Assembly (NCBI RefSeq): GCF_000621205.1
Contig: NZ_KK211226.1
Location: forward strand, 96,001-160,000
DNA from: Halotalea alkalilenta DSM 17697
GTDB taxonomy: Bacteria > Pseudomonadota > Gammaproteobacteria > Pseudomonadales > Halomonadaceae
Direction: 5' to 3'
Length of the DNA: 64,000 bases
The position numbers and the translations under genes are program-made. The notes under the pieces are model-generated. The model was not told where the DNA came from, did no database searches, and saw nothing but the letters and a program-made list of their open reading frames with translations. Positions 36,073 through 45,426 of this stretch are shown piece by piece; within the stretch, counting starts at the first letter, position 1; each line of letters starts with the position of its first letter.

Positions 36073-37028
36073 TTCGCAGCAGCCACCCGGTCCGCGTTGA
36101 GCCATTCCAGATAGGCGCGCACGCCCTCGGCGACGGTCTTGAACGAATGATCGAAGCCGGCCTCACGCAGCCGTGCGATGTCGGCGCAGGTGTAGCTCTG
36201 GTAGCGTCCCTTGAGCTGCTCGGGGAAGTCGATGTACTCGATGTCGCCCTTGCCGTAGTAGTCGATCACCGTCTCGGCGATGGCCTTGAACGGCTCGGCG
36301 CGACCGGTGCCGAGATTGAACACCCCGGACTTCTCCGGATGGTCGAGGAACCACAGGTTGGCCGCCACCACGTCGCCGACGTAGATGAAGTCCCGGCTCT
36401 GCATCCCGGCCTCGAAGCCGTCCCACGCGCCGAACAGCTTCGGATCCTGCCCAGCGCAGACCTGCTGGTGGTGATGGAAGGCGACGCTCGCCATGCTGCC
36501 CTTGTGCTGCTCGCGCGGGCCATAGACATTGAAGTAGCGGAACCCGACGACCTGGGCGGTGAGCGCATGCTCGCGCGCGCGCACGTACTGGTCGAACAGC
36601 AGCTTGGAATAGCCGTAGACGTTGAGCGGGCGCTCGAACTCGGGCACCTCGCGGAACACCGGGCTGGCGCCGTAGGTCGCCGCCGAGGAGGCATAGAGGA
36701 ACGCCACCCGATGATCCTGGCAGTAGTGGAACAGCTCCTTCGAATAGGTGAAGTTGTTGTCCAGCATGTACTTGCCATTCCACTCGGTGGTGGACGAGCA
36801 GGCGCCCTGGTGGAACACCGCATCGATCGCGGGCAGCCGCCCCTCTCTGAGCATCGCGCGGAATTCGTCGACGTCGAGATAGTCACTGATCCGACAGTCG
36901 ACCAGGTTGACGAATTTGGTGCCATCGGTCAGGTCGTCGACCACGATGATGTCATCGCGGCCGCGATCGTTCAGGCCCTTGACGATGTTGGAGCCGATGA
37001 AGCCGGCTCCGCCGGTCACTACGATCAT
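36069..37028 (-). CDS. hldD: ADP-L-glycero-D-manno-heptose 6-epimerase HldD
   Basis: HldD epimerises C6 of ADP-heptose in the last step of the nucleotide-sugar pathway. The 319-residue extended SDR has the NADP-binding [11 protein letters not shown] at the N-terminus, the Ser region YASSAATYG and the Tyr-Lys pair in [12 protein letters not shown]. Length matches E. coli (310). It is the first gene of the hldD-waaF-GT2 run and diverges from glyQ. Confidence 0.97.
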   Translation of the reverse strand: MIVVTGGAGFIGSNIVKGLNDRGRDDIIVVDDLTDGTKFVNLVDCRISDYLDVDEFRAMLREGRLPAIDAVFHQGACSSTTEWNGKYMLDNNFTYSKELFHYCQDHRVAFLYASSAATYGASPVFREVPEFERPLNVYGYSKLLFDQYVRAREHALTAQVVGFRYFNVYGPREQHKGSMASVAFHHHQQVCAGQDPKLFGAWDGFEAGMQSRDFIYVGDVVAANLWFLDHPEKSGVFNLGTGRAEPFKAIAETVIDYYGKGDIEYIDFPEQLKGRYQSYTCADIARLREAGFDHSFKTVAEGVRAYLEWLNADRVAAAK

Positions 37029-37100
37029 GTTTCTCTCCGCTGGTGTCGCGGCTGCGTCCCGATGGGCGGCGCAGCCCTATAACCAAATAGAGGTCGATTG

Positions 37101-37106
37101 TATACT
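37101..37106 (+). promoter_or_regulatory. Probable -10 box for glyQS
   Basis: TATACT in an AT-rich patch between the divergent hldD and glyQ genes, 81 bp before the glyQ start. No good -35 hexamer is seen upstream. Confidence 0.4.
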
Positions 37107-37186
37107 TGCGGGTCTTTTAATTCATGAATTCTAGGCTCACCCGCCGCTCGGCCGGGATGGGCCGCCATCCCAGCCGGACGGAGCCA

Positions 37187-38179
37187 ATGACACAGTCGAC
37201 GCCAGACGTGACAACCTTTCAGGGCCTGATCCTCGCCCTCCAGCAGTACTGGGCCGAGCGCGGCTGCGTGATCATGCAGCCGCTCGACATGGAGGTCGGC
37301 GCGGGCACCTTCCATCCGGCCACCTTCCTGCGCTCGATCGGTCCGGAACGCTGGAACGCCGCCTACGTCCAGCCGTCGCGGCGACCGACCGACGGCCGCT
37401 ATGGCGAAAACCCCAACCGGCTGCAGCACTACTACCAGTTCCAGGTGGTGATGAAACCCTCGCCGCCGGATCTTCAGGATCTCTACCTCGGCTCGCTGCG
37501 CTATCTCGGCCTCGACCCCGAGATCCACGACATCCGCTTCGTCGAGGACAACTGGGAGTCTCCGACCCTCGGCGCCTGGGGCCTCGGCTGGGAGGTGTGG
37601 CTCAACGGCATGGAGGTGACCCAGTTCACCTATTTCCAGCAGGCCGGGGGGATAGAGTGCTTTCCGGTCACCGGCGAACTGACCTACGGGCTCGAGCGCC
37701 TGGCGATGTACCTGCAGGACGTCGACAGCGTCTACGACCTGGTCTGGGCACGCTCGCCGGAGGGCATCGAAGTCAGCTATGGCGACGTCTACCTGCAAAA
37801 CGAGCGCGAGCAGTCGGCCTACAACTTCGAATACGCCGACGTAGAGGTGCTGTTCGCCGCCTTCGAGCAGTGTGAAAAGGCCTGCTCCCGGCTGCTCGAG
37901 GCCAAGCTGCCGCTGCCCGCCTATGAGCAGGTGCTCAAGGCCTCGCACACCTTCAACCTGCTCGACGCCCGCCATGCGGTCTCGGTCACCGAGCGCCAGC
38001 GCTACATCCTGCGCGTGCGCACCATGGCCCGCGATGTCGCCCACGCGTACTACGCCTCCCGCCTGGAGGCCGGTTTCCCGCTTGCGGATCCAGATATCCG
38101 CGAGCCGCTGCTGGCCGCCCACCGGGCCGAACTCGAGGCCGCCGCCTCCACCGCATCCGCGCAAGAACAGAAGGCTTGA
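37187..38179 (+). CDS. glyQ: Glycyl-tRNA synthetase alpha subunit
   Basis: The alpha subunit carries the class II catalytic core of the alpha2beta2 glycyl-tRNA synthetase. The ATG at 37187 has a cggag ribosome site; the frame stays open to 37124. The 330-residue product has [13 protein letters not shown], motif 2 around [18 protein letters not shown] and [15 protein letters not shown], and motif 3 near [12 protein letters not shown]. It is longer than E. coli (303) at the Ala-rich C-terminus. glyS follows after 2 bp. Confidence 0.97.
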   Translation: MTQSTPDVTTFQGLILALQQYWAERGCVIMQPLDMEVGAGTFHPATFLRSIGPERWNAAYVQPSRRPTDGRYGENPNRLQHYYQFQVVMKPSPPDLQDLYLGSLRYLGLDPEIHDIRFVEDNWESPTLGAWGLGWEVWLNGMEVTQFTYFQQAGGIECFPVTGELTYGLERLAMYLQDVDSVYDLVWARSPEGIEVSYGDVYLQNEREQSAYNFEYADVEVLFAAFEQCEKACSRLLEAKLPLPAYEQVLKASHTFNLLDARHAVSVTERQRYILRVRTMARDVAHAYYASRLEAGFPLADPDIREPLLAAHRAELEAAASTASAQEQKA

Positions 38180-38181
38180 GC

Positions 38182-40260
38182 ATGTCATCGGACTCCACTT
38201 TCCTGGTTGAACTGGGCTGCGAAGAGCTGCCCCCGAAAAGCCTGCCCGCGCTGGCCGAATCCTTCGCCGCGAGCATCCGTGAAAGCCTCGGCGGCGCCGG
38301 CCTGGCCTTCGGCGAGGTGCGCGCCTACGCCACTCCGCGCCGGCTCGCGGTGAGCGTCGAACGGCTCGCCGCACGCCAGCCCGACCGCGAGACCGAGCGC
38401 CTCGGCCCGGCGCTGGCCGCCGCCTTCAAGGACGGCGAGCCGACCAAGGCCGCGCTCGGCTTCGCCGCCTCGCTGGGCATCGAGGTCGCCGAGCTCGCCA
38501 CCATCGATACCGACAAGGGCCCGCGCATCGGCTATCGCCAGGTCCAGCCGGGCGAAGCCACGGTGGCGCTGCTGCCGGGTATCGTCGAGCGCGCGGTGGC
38601 ACAGCTGCCGGTGCCGAAGTACATGCGCTGGGGTGCCTCCAGGATCGAGTTCTCCCGCCCGGTGCACTGGCTGACGATGCTCTACGGCGACCAGCTGGTG
38701 GAAGGCGCAGTCCTCGGCCTGGCGTCCGGCCGCACCACCCTCGGCCACCGCGTCCACTGCCCCGCGCCGATCGAACTCGCCCACGCCGACGACTACCTCG
38801 CCAGGCTCGAATCCCCCGGCTACGTGATCGCCGATCCCGAGCGCCGGCGCGAGGTCATCCGCGCCCAGGTCGAGGCCGAAGCGGCCAGGATCGGGGCCAC
38901 CGCGGTGATCGACGAAGCCCTGCTCACCGAGGTCGCGGGGCTGGTCGAGTGGCCGGTGGCGCTGACCGGTAGCTTCGATGGCCGCTTCCTCGAGGTGCCG
39001 CAGGAGTGCCTGATCTCGTCGATGAAGGCCAACCAGAAGTACTTCCACCTGCTCGACGCCGAAGGCCGGCTGCTGCCCTCGTTCATCACCATCGCCAACC
39101 TCGTGAGCCGCGATCCGCGCCAGGTGATCGAGGGCAACGAGCGGGTGATCCGCCCGCGCCTGTCGGACGCCGCCTTCTTCTACCAGACCGATCGCACCAA
39201 GCCGCTCGACGCGCGCCGGCCGATGCTCGAGTCGGTGGTGTTCCAGCGCCGGCTCGGCTCGCTGGCCGACAAGTCGCGCCGGCTCGAGGCGCTCGCCGGC
39301 GCGATCAGCGAGCTGATCGAGGGCGACCGCCAGGCGGCGATTCGCGCAGCCCAGCTCTCCAAGTGCGACCTGGTCACCGAGATGGTGCTCGAGTTCCCCG
39401 AGCTGCAGGGCATCATGGGCACCTACTACGCCCGCGACGCCGGCGAACCGGAAGAAGTGGCGCTGGCCATCCAGCAGCAGTACCTGCCACGCAACGCCGC
39501 GGACGAGATTCCCTCGACCAAGACCGGCGTCGCCCTGGCGCTGGCCGACCGCCTCGACACCCTCACCGGGATATTCGGCATCGGCCAGCGCCCGACCGGC
39601 GCCAAGGACCCGTTCGCCCTGCGCCGCGCGGCGATCGGGGTGCTCAACATCCTGATCAAGGGCGAGTTCGACCTCGACCTCAAGGCGCTGCTCCAGCTCG
39701 CGGTCGAGCAGCACGTCGAGCTCAGCGACGACGACCGCCAGGGTCTCGCCCTCGACGTGCTCGACTACATGCTCGAGCGGCTGCGCGCCTGGGCCCAGGA
39801 CGAAGGGATCGACACCGACGTCTACAACGCGGTACGCGCCCGCCCGGTCACCCGCCCGCTCGACTTCGCCCGCCGGCTGCGCGCCGTCCAGGCATTCGGC
39901 GCCAGAGCCGAGTCCAAGGCGCTGGCCGCCGCCAACAAGCGAGTCGCCAACATCCTGGCGAAGCACGAAGAACCGCTGCCGGCCGAGGTCGACCCCACCC
40001 TGTTCGAAAGCGACGCGGAGCGCGATCTCGCCGCGGCCGTACAGCGCCTGCGCGAAGAAACCGCACCGCTGCTCGCCCACGGCGCCTACCAGCCGGCGCT
40101 CGACGCGCTCGCCACGCTGCAAGGCCCGGTGGATGCCTTCTTCGAACAGGTGATGGTGATGGCCGAAGACCCGCGCACACGCGGCAATCGCCTCGCCCTG
40201 CTCGCCAGCCTGCAAGCGCTGTTCCTCGAAGTCGCCGACATCTCGCTGCTGCCGCAGTAA
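38182..40260 (+). CDS. glyS: Glycyl-tRNA synthetase beta subunit
   Basis: The beta subunit binds tRNA-Gly and carries the anticodon-binding and HD-like domains. The 692-residue product starts TFLVELGCEELPPKSLPALA, the canonical N-terminus, and includes VPQECLISSMKANQKYF and QRPTGAKDPFALRRAAIGVL. The ATG at 38182 lies 2 bp after the glyQ stop; a TTG at 38176 is a less likely start. A hairpin follows at 40276. A 780-codon antisense open frame over it is a GC artefact. Confidence 0.97.
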   Translation: MSSDSTFLVELGCEELPPKSLPALAESFAASIRESLGGAGLAFGEVRAYATPRRLAVSVERLAARQPDRETERLGPALAAAFKDGEPTKAALGFAASLGIEVAELATIDTDKGPRIGYRQVQPGEATVALLPGIVERAVAQLPVPKYMRWGASRIEFSRPVHWLTMLYGDQLVEGAVLGLASGRTTLGHRVHCPAPIELAHADDYLARLESPGYVIADPERRREVIRAQVEAEAARIGATAVIDEALLTEVAGLVEWPVALTGSFDGRFLEVPQECLISSMKANQKYFHLLDAEGRLLPSFITIANLVSRDPRQVIEGNERVIRPRLSDAAFFYQTDRTKPLDARRPMLESVVFQRRLGSLADKSRRLEALAGAISELIEGDRQAAIRAAQLSKCDLVTEMVLEFPELQGIMGTYYARDAGEPEEVALAIQQQYLPRNAADEIPSTKTGVALALADRLDTLTGIFGIGQRPTGAKDPFALRRAAIGVLNILIKGEFDLDLKALLQLAVEQHVELSDDDRQGLALDVLDYMLERLRAWAQDEGIDTDVYNAVRARPVTRPLDFARRLRAVQAFGARAESKALAAANKRVANILAKHEEPLPAEVDPTLFESDAERDLAAAVQRLREETAPLLAHGAYQPALDALATLQGPVDAFFEQVMVMAEDPRTRGNRLALLASLQALFLEVADISLLPQ

Positions 40261-40275
40261 GCGCCTGCTGACCGT

Positions 40276-40311
40276 ACGAGGCCCGTCTGGTGCAAGCCCG
40301 GCGGGCCTCGT
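40276..40311 (+). terminator. Hairpin after glyS
   Basis: A 10-bp perfect stem (acgaggcccg with cgggcctcgt) around a 16-nt loop begins 16 bp after the glyS stop. No T-run follows, so it may be a weak or Rho-assisted terminator. Confidence 0.5.
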
Positions 40312-40395
40312 CACATCAGCGGCCACTCTTTCTTGCACCGCCCTCCGGCCGCTGAGCGCATTGCGACCGGAACGGCCAGCCTCTATCCTGGGCGC

Positions 40396-40479
40396 TGGAG
40401 ATGGCATGCCTCCTGTCTTCGGCCATATACCCAGCGAATCACGAAGCGAACCGCCCTCACCGGGCCGATGATGCCTACG
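40396..40479 (+). ncRNA. Fluoride riboswitch (crcB motif)
   Basis: The leader before crcB carries the conserved parts of the fluoride aptamer in order: ggagatggcatgcctcc at 40397-40413, aaccgcc at 40449-40455, and gatgatgcctac at 40467-40478. The spacing fits the two-stem pseudoknot. The aptamer ends about 100 nt before the crcB start. Fluoride binding should switch crcB on; the expression platform between 40480 and 40580 is not clear to me. Confidence 0.85.
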
Positions 40480-40580
40480 CACTGCGCTCGAGCCAGCCCT
40501 CGAGGAGCGCTGCGTGGGTCGCGCCACCGTGCTCTCCTCGCTGCCGCGAGCGCCTCGACATTCGCGCTCGGAGAATCCAT

Positions 40581-40964
40581 ATGCTCGCTTCCTTCATCGC
40601 CGTAGCCCTCGGTGGCGCCACCGGCAGCGTTCTGCGCTGGTGGCTCGGCCTGCGCTTGAACGGCCTGTTTCCCGCCCTGCCGCTGGGGACGCTGACGGTC
40701 AATCTGGCCGGCGGTCTGGTCGTTGGCCTGGCGCTGGCGATCCTCCTGCGCTTGCCGGGCATCGACCCGGTGTGGCGTGCGCTGATCGTAACCGGCTTTT
40801 GCGGGGGGCTGACCACCTTCTCGACCTTCTCCGCCGAGGTGGTGACGATGCTCACCAGCGGCCGTCCGGGCTGGGCACTGGCGATCATCAGCACGCACCT
40901 GCTGGGGTCGCTGGCGATGACGCTGCTCGGCTTCGCCCTGGTCGACTGGCTGGCGCCGCGCTGA
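40581..40964 (+). CDS. crcB: Fluoride ion channel CrcB/FluC
   Basis: A 127-residue inner-membrane channel that lets fluoride leave the cell as a dual-topology dimer. The ATG at 40581 begins MLASFIAVALGGATGSVLRW; the frame runs back to 40401 through the riboswitch and is not coding there. Four transmembrane helices are visible, with the TLTVNLAGG segment carrying the conserved Asn and the sodium and fluoride region GFCGGLTTFSTFS. Control by the upstream fluoride riboswitch is expected. Confidence 0.95.
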   Translation: MLASFIAVALGGATGSVLRWWLGLRLNGLFPALPLGTLTVNLAGGLVVGLALAILLRLPGIDPVWRALIVTGFCGGLTTFSTFSAEVVTMLTSGRPGWALAIISTHLLGSLAMTLLGFALVDWLAPR

Positions 40965-41058
40965 CCCTGGGCTTCGCCGTGGATGCCGATTCGCCAGGGC
41001 GGTTGGTTTAGTCCGCCGGGGTGCCTAAACTGGGGATCCTCTGCCCAGGGAAGGCCCG

Positions 41059-41628
41059 ATGCCCGACAAAACGATTGATAAGTTGGTGATCCTCGATCGC
41101 GACGGCGTGATCAATCGCGACTCCAAATCCTTCGTCAAGAACCTCGATGAGTGGATACCGCTGCCCGGCGCGATCGAGGCGATCGCCAAGCTGTACCGTG
41201 CGGGCTATCGCGTCGCGGTGGCGACCAACCAGTCAGGGATAGCCCGCGGCCTGATCACGCCTGATGCGCTTGAACAGATGCATGCTCATCTCACTGCGCT
41301 GGTTGCTGAAGCCGGTGGCGAGCTGGCGCGGATCGAGGTCTGCCCCCACGGGCCCAATGACGGCTGCGCCTGTCGCAAACCGCTGCCGGGGATGCTGCTA
41401 TCGATTCGGGACGCGCTCGGCCTCATCGACCTCACCACCGCCTGGATGGTCGGCGACTCGCTGCGCGACCTGCAGGCCGGCGAGGCGGCGGGCACTCGGG
41501 TGGCGCTGGTGCTGACCGGCAACGGCGAGGAGACCTTGGGCAAGCTCGGCGAGCTCGAGCACCCCGAGCGGGTCGCGTGCTTCGCCTCGCTGGCCGACTT
41601 CGCCGATCGGCTGCTGGCGGAGCATTGA
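41059..41628 (+). CDS. gmhB: D-glycero-beta-D-manno-heptose 1,7-bisphosphate 7-phosphatase GmhB
   Basis: GmhB removes the 7-phosphate from heptose bisphosphate between the two HldE reactions. The 189-residue HAD phosphatase has the nucleophile motif LDRDGVINRD, ATNQSGIARG, the zinc-binding cysteines and histidine in CPHGPNDGCACRKP, and the acidic motif MVGDSLRDLQAG. gmhB near glyQS is conserved in Pseudomonas. The next gene starts after 4 bp. Confidence 0.95.
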   Translation: MPDKTIDKLVILDRDGVINRDSKSFVKNLDEWIPLPGAIEAIAKLYRAGYRVAVATNQSGIARGLITPDALEQMHAHLTALVAEAGGELARIEVCPHGPNDGCACRKPLPGMLLSIRDALGLIDLTTAWMVGDSLRDLQAGEAAGTRVALVLTGNGEETLGKLGELEHPERVACFASLADFADRLLAEH

Positions 41629-41632
41629 GCCA

Positions 41633-42853
41633 ATGGCGCGCGAGCGGCTGTCGGCGAGCCAGGCACGGCGCCTTGCGCTCAGCGCCCAGGGTTTCGCCAC
41701 GCCGCGACCGCAACGCTGCGACCGCGGACACCTGCGCCGGATGCTCGAGCGTATCCAGGTGCTCCAGATCGATTCGGTCAATGCGGTGGTGCGCGCCCAT
41801 TACCTGCCGCTGTTCTCGCGGCTCGGCGACTACCCGCGCCAGCTGCTCGACGAGGCGGCGTGGAGCGGCGGGCGCCACCGCCAGCTGTTCGAATACTGGG
41901 GGCATGAAGCCTCACTGTTGCCGCTCGAGCTCTACCCGGCGATGCGCTGGCGGATGCAGGAAGCACGTGCAGGGGTAGGCATCTACAAGGGGCTTGCGCG
42001 CTTCGGCGTCGAGCACCGCGACGTCATCGAGCGGGTGCTGGGCGAGATCGAGCGCCACGGCGCGCGCCCGGCGTCCGCGCTCAATACCCGCCAGGGCCCG
42101 GCCGGCCCCTGGTGGGACTGGAGCGATGAGAAACACGCGCTGGAGTGGCTGTTCGCCGCCGGCCTGGTGACCGTCTCCGCCCGGCGCGGTTTCGAACGGC
42201 TCTACGACCTGCCTGAACGGGTGCTGCCCAAAGCGGTGCTGGCGCGCCCGGAACCGGACGCCGCCGCAGCGCAGCGCGAGCTGGTCGAACGCGCGGCCAG
42301 GGCGCTCGGCGTCGCCACCCAGCGCGATCTACGCGACTACTACCGGCTCTCGCCCAAGGCGACCCAGGAGGCACTGCGAGCGCTGGTCGAAGACGGCCGG
42401 CTGCGCCCGGTCGAGGTAGAGGGCTGGCGCGAGCCCGGCTATCTGGCCGGCGACCCGGTGATTCCCCGAAGGATCGAGGCCAGCGCGCTGCTCGCCCCGT
42501 TCGATCCGCTGATCTGGGATCGAGCGCGTACCGAACGGCTGTTCGGCTTCCATTACCGGCTCGAAATCTATGTGCCCGAGGGCAAGCGCCGCTATGGCTA
42601 CTACGTACTGCCCTTCCTCTTTGGTGAGCGCCTGGTCGCCCGGCTCGACCTGCGCACCCGGCGGCGCGAAGGCACCCTCGAACTGCTCGCCGTCCATCAG
42701 GAACCCGAGGTGGAAATCGACGAACACGAGCTCGAAGCGCTGGCGCTCGAACTCGAGCGCCTCGCCGACTGGCTCGAACTGCCGCGACTGAAGCTCTCCT
42801 GCCCACGCCCGCTGGCAAGCCGCTTGGTGCCGCTGCTGCAGCATCGGCGCTGA
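41633..42853 (+). CDS. Winged-helix DNA glycosylase, AlkX/YcaQ type
   Basis: A 406-residue protein of the HTH_42 family, which in E. coli (YcaQ/AlkX) and Streptomyces (AlkZ) opens interstrand crosslinks and removes alkylated bases. The N-terminal QIDSVN (Gln45, Asp47) matches the Q-x-D catalytic motif of the AlkX branch, not the Q-x-Q of AlkZ. Further marks are RAHYLPLFSRLG, EYWGHEASLLP and a C-terminal LLAPFDPLIWDRARTERLFG. It begins 4 bp after gmhB, so they share a transcript. Confidence 0.88.
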   Translation: MARERLSASQARRLALSAQGFATPRPQRCDRGHLRRMLERIQVLQIDSVNAVVRAHYLPLFSRLGDYPRQLLDEAAWSGGRHRQLFEYWGHEASLLPLELYPAMRWRMQEARAGVGIYKGLARFGVEHRDVIERVLGEIERHGARPASALNTRQGPAGPWWDWSDEKHALEWLFAAGLVTVSARRGFERLYDLPERVLPKAVLARPEPDAAAAQRELVERAARALGVATQRDLRDYYRLSPKATQEALRALVEDGRLRPVEVEGWREPGYLAGDPVIPRRIEASALLAPFDPLIWDRARTERLFGFHYRLEIYVPEGKRRYGYYVLPFLFGERLVARLDLRTRRREGTLELLAVHQEPEVEIDEHELEALALELERLADWLELPRLKLSCPRPLASRLVPLLQHRR

Positions 42854-42906
42854 AGCCCTTTACCACCCTCCGGTTCGCGTCGATCGGCTGGATGCGCCGA
42901 CCGCAG

Positions 42907-42923
42907 GATCAAAAAAATTGATC
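42907..42923. promoter_or_regulatory. AT-rich palindrome before the ABC importer leader
   Basis: gatcaa-aaaaa-ttgatc in an AT-rich patch, followed at 42932-42954 by catctaaaaatattttaaag and tg. It may be part of the promoter or a regulator site of the leader and importer genes. No regulator is encoded nearby. Confidence 0.3.
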
Positions 42924-43019
42924 TCGAAGCCCATCTAAAAATATTTTAAAGATGCCGCCTGACTCTCTAGCGTGGAACCAAGGTCAAAGACCAAATAACG
43001 ATAACAATGGAGTCCTCCG

Positions 43020-43115
43020 ATGCCCGCTCGCCTCGATCGCGTCCATTGCCCCACCCCACCTTGGCGATTCGATGCCGGGCGCGTGACGCCCCAGGTTCGC
43101 TGCGTCACAGGCTGA
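43020..43115 (+). CDS. Candidate 31-residue leader peptide of the ABC importer
   Basis: MPARLDRVHCPTPPWRFDAG followed by RVTPQVRCVTG. A ggag ribosome site stands exactly 7 nt before the ATG, so translation is very likely. Cysteines are at residues 10 and 28. The 3' part of the frame contains a 7-bp inverted repeat (gtgacgc at 43083-43089 with gcgtcac at 43102-43108), and a run of six T follows at 43120-43125. This arrangement suggests attenuation or translation-coupled control of the importer that starts 69 bp later. No family match known to me. Confidence 0.5.
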   Translation: MPARLDRVHCPTPPWRFDAGRVTPQVRCVTG

Positions 43116-43184
43116 AGACTTTTTTCGTCATCTCGCCGCGCCAGGCCGAGAGCGCCATGCGCATCGTTTCTTCCCGGAGCCGAC

Positions 43185-44015
43185 ATGAACAACTACAAAC
43201 CAAGCTCGATGCTCAAGATCTTCGCCACCGTCCTGGCCTTCGCCATTGGTTCCCAAGCGGCCCATGCCGATGTGCTCAGCGATGCCAAGGCGAGCGGAGA
43301 GCTCAAGATCGCCACCGAGTTCCACTTCGCGCCCTTCGCCTACCTGGTCGACGGACAGTACGCCGGGCTCAATCTCGAGCTGATGGATGAAGTCGGCAAA
43401 CGCTTGGGCTTCGAAGTCAGCTGGATCGACCTGCCCTGGGCGAGCGTGCTGCCGGGCCTCGAGGCGGGCAACTACGACTTCGTCGCCGGGCCTGCGATGG
43501 TCACCCGTGAGCGCCAGAGCCGCTATGCCTTCACCCTGCCGATCGCCGATGCCACCGTCGGGCTGATCAAGCGGGAGAACGACGACAGCATCGAGAAGCC
43601 CGAAGATGTCGCCGGCAAGCGCGTCGGGGTGCAGCGCGGCTCGGCCCAGGCCGACGAGTTCCGCGCCTTCAACCAGACCCTGCCGGAACCTGCGACGATC
43701 ACCGAATACGTCGACTTCACCCAGTCGATGGCGGACCTGGCCGCGCGTCGCGTCGATGCGGTCGCCAACTCGCTGCCCAACATCGCCTACACCGCCACCC
43801 AGCGGCCGATGTTCGCGGTGGTCGAGCCGACCTTCGGCAAGCCTGCCTACTTCGCCTACATGGCGCGCAACGACGCTGAATCCGCCTCACTGGTCGAGGC
43901 GATCAACCAAACCCTTGGCCAGATGCACGAGGACGGCTCGCTCGCCGCGCTGCAGACCAAGTGGTTCGGCGCACCGATGGACGTACCGACCGGCGACTTC
44001 GTCCCCGAGCTGTGA
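43185..44015 (+). CDS. Polar amino acid ABC transporter, substrate-binding protein
   Basis: A 276-residue periplasmic binding protein of the SBP_bac_3 family. The signal peptide is IFATVLAFAIGSQAAHA, cut before DVLSDAK at about residue 29. The mature part follows the family: GELKIATEFHFAPFAYLVDGQY, LNLELMDEVGKRLGFEV and GVQRGSAQADEFR. Relatives bind polar amino acids or cystine; the ligand cannot be read from sequence. It is the first gene of a four-gene importer. Confidence 0.9.
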   Translation: MNNYKPSSMLKIFATVLAFAIGSQAAHADVLSDAKASGELKIATEFHFAPFAYLVDGQYAGLNLELMDEVGKRLGFEVSWIDLPWASVLPGLEAGNYDFVAGPAMVTRERQSRYAFTLPIADATVGLIKRENDDSIEKPEDVAGKRVGVQRGSAQADEFRAFNQTLPEPATITEYVDFTQSMADLAARRVDAVANSLPNIAYTATQRPMFAVVEPTFGKPAYFAYMARNDAESASLVEAINQTLGQMHEDGSLAALQTKWFGAPMDVPTGDFVPEL

Positions 44016-44082
44016 GACCGCGAGGCTCCGCCGCGCTTGGTTTGCGCGATGTGGGAAAAACGCAACGGGAGAGTTCATCGCC

Positions 44083-44754
44083 ATGTTCGACTGGACATCC
44101 TTCGTCCATAGCCTGCCGCTGCTCGGGCAGGCGCTGCTGGTGACGCTCAAGGCGTCGCTTGCGGGCAACCTGTTCGGTTTCCTGATCGCGATTCCCGTCA
44201 CCGCCCTGCGCCTCTCCTCGCGACCGCTCGCCCGCACGCTCGGGGCGAGCTACATCTTTGTCTTTCGCGGCGTGCCGCTGCTGGTCCAGCTGCTGGTGAT
44301 CTACTACCTGCTACCGACCACCGGGCTGCCCAACCTGTCGCCGATGACTGCCGCCGTGCTGGCGCTGTCGCTGTGCTCCGGCGCCTACATCGCCGAGATC
44401 CTGCGCGGCGGCTTCCTCGCCATTCCTCCGGGGCAGATCGAAGCCGCCCGGCTGCTCGGCATCGGGGCGGCGACGACGCTGGTCCGCATCGAGCTGCCAC
44501 AGGCGGTGCGCCTGACGCTGCCGTCGCTGGTCAATGAACTGGTGCTGCTGATCAAGGCCTCGGCACTGATCTCGGTGGTCGGCCTTGCCGATCTCAGCCG
44601 GGTGGCGCAGAACCTTGCCGCGTCGGACTACCTGTTCTTCCAGCACTACCTGGTGCTGGCACTGGCTTACTGCCTGATCAACCTGCCGCTGACGTTCAGC
44701 GGCCGGCTGCTCGAGCGCCACCTGGCACGTTCGCAGTACAGGGCCGCCGAATGA
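44083..44754 (+). CDS. Amino acid ABC transporter permease 1
   Basis: A 223-residue HisM/HisQ-type inner-membrane permease with about five helices. The EAA loop that contacts the ATPase is visible as GQIEAARLLGIGAATTLVRI, and FRGVPLLVQLLVIYY is the family signature. The ATG at 44083 follows ggagag; the upstream frame to 43606 is a shadow of the binding-protein gene. Its TGA overlaps the next permease start (ATGA). Confidence 0.92.
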   Translation: MFDWTSFVHSLPLLGQALLVTLKASLAGNLFGFLIAIPVTALRLSSRPLARTLGASYIFVFRGVPLLVQLLVIYYLLPTTGLPNLSPMTAAVLALSLCSGAYIAEILRGGFLAIPPGQIEAARLLGIGAATTLVRIELPQAVRLTLPSLVNELVLLIKASALISVVGLADLSRVAQNLAASDYLFFQHYLVLALAYCLINLPLTFSGRLLERHLARSQYRAAE

Positions 44755-45410
44755 ATTTCGATCCTTCCATCCTCACCACGCATGCAGGCGAGATCGGCGA
44801 CGCCTTCCTGGTCACCGTCAAGACCTGGCTGCTCGGCAGCGCGCTCGGGTTGATCGTCGGACTCGCCCTCGCCCTGCTGATCCGCTCGCTGGGCCGATGG
44901 GCGCGGCTGCCGCTGCTGGCGTTGAGCGAGCTGATACGCGGCACGCCGTTCCTGGTGATCTGCTTCATCCTCTACTACGGCGGGCCGAGCATCGGGATCG
45001 ACCTGAACGCGATCTTCGCCGGCATCGTCTGCATCGGTTTCTATTCCAGCGTCTACTTCGCCGAGATCTTCCGCAGCGGCTTCAACGCGGTGCCTCGCGG
45101 CCAGCTCGAGGCAGCCGAGTGCCTGGGGCTCGGCCGCTGGCAGCTGCTCGTGCGCATCGAACTGCCGCAGATGCTGGTGATCATTCTGCCGGCGCTCACC
45201 AATCTGCTCACCGTGCTGTGCAAGGAGACCGCGATTCTCTCGATCATCACCGTGCCTGAGCTGACCGCGGTGCTCGGCGGAATCGGTACGCGCACCTTCT
45301 CCTTCGCCGAGACCCTGGTCGCGCTATGCCTCGCCTACCTGCTGCTGGTCGAGCTCACCGCACGCGTGGGCAACTGGCTGGAGCGGCGCGTCGGCGGCTA
45401 CCTCAATTGA
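44751..45410 (+). CDS. Amino acid ABC transporter permease 2
   Basis: The second, 219-residue permease. It has the signature IRGTPFLVICFILYYGGPS and the EAA loop RGQLEAAECLGLGRWQLLVR. With permease 1 it should form the heterodimeric channel. The start overlaps the upstream stop, and the ATPase gene follows after 16 bp. Confidence 0.92.
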   Translation: MNFDPSILTTHAGEIGDAFLVTVKTWLLGSALGLIVGLALALLIRSLGRWARLPLLALSELIRGTPFLVICFILYYGGPSIGIDLNAIFAGIVCIGFYSSVYFAEIFRSGFNAVPRGQLEAAECLGLGRWQLLVRIELPQMLVIILPALTNLLTVLCKETAILSIITVPELTAVLGGIGTRTFSFAETLVALCLAYLLLVELTARVGNWLERRVGGYLN

Positions 45411-45426
45411 CCCGGGAGCGAATCCG

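Noticed and set aside
38185-40527. 780-codon antisense ORF opposite glyS
   Set aside because: GC-rich third positions of glyS keep the antisense frame open. glyS is certain from its protein match.
40401-40580. 60-residue N-terminal extension of CrcB
   Set aside because: This frame starts inside the fluoride riboswitch and is not conserved; the channel starts at 40581.
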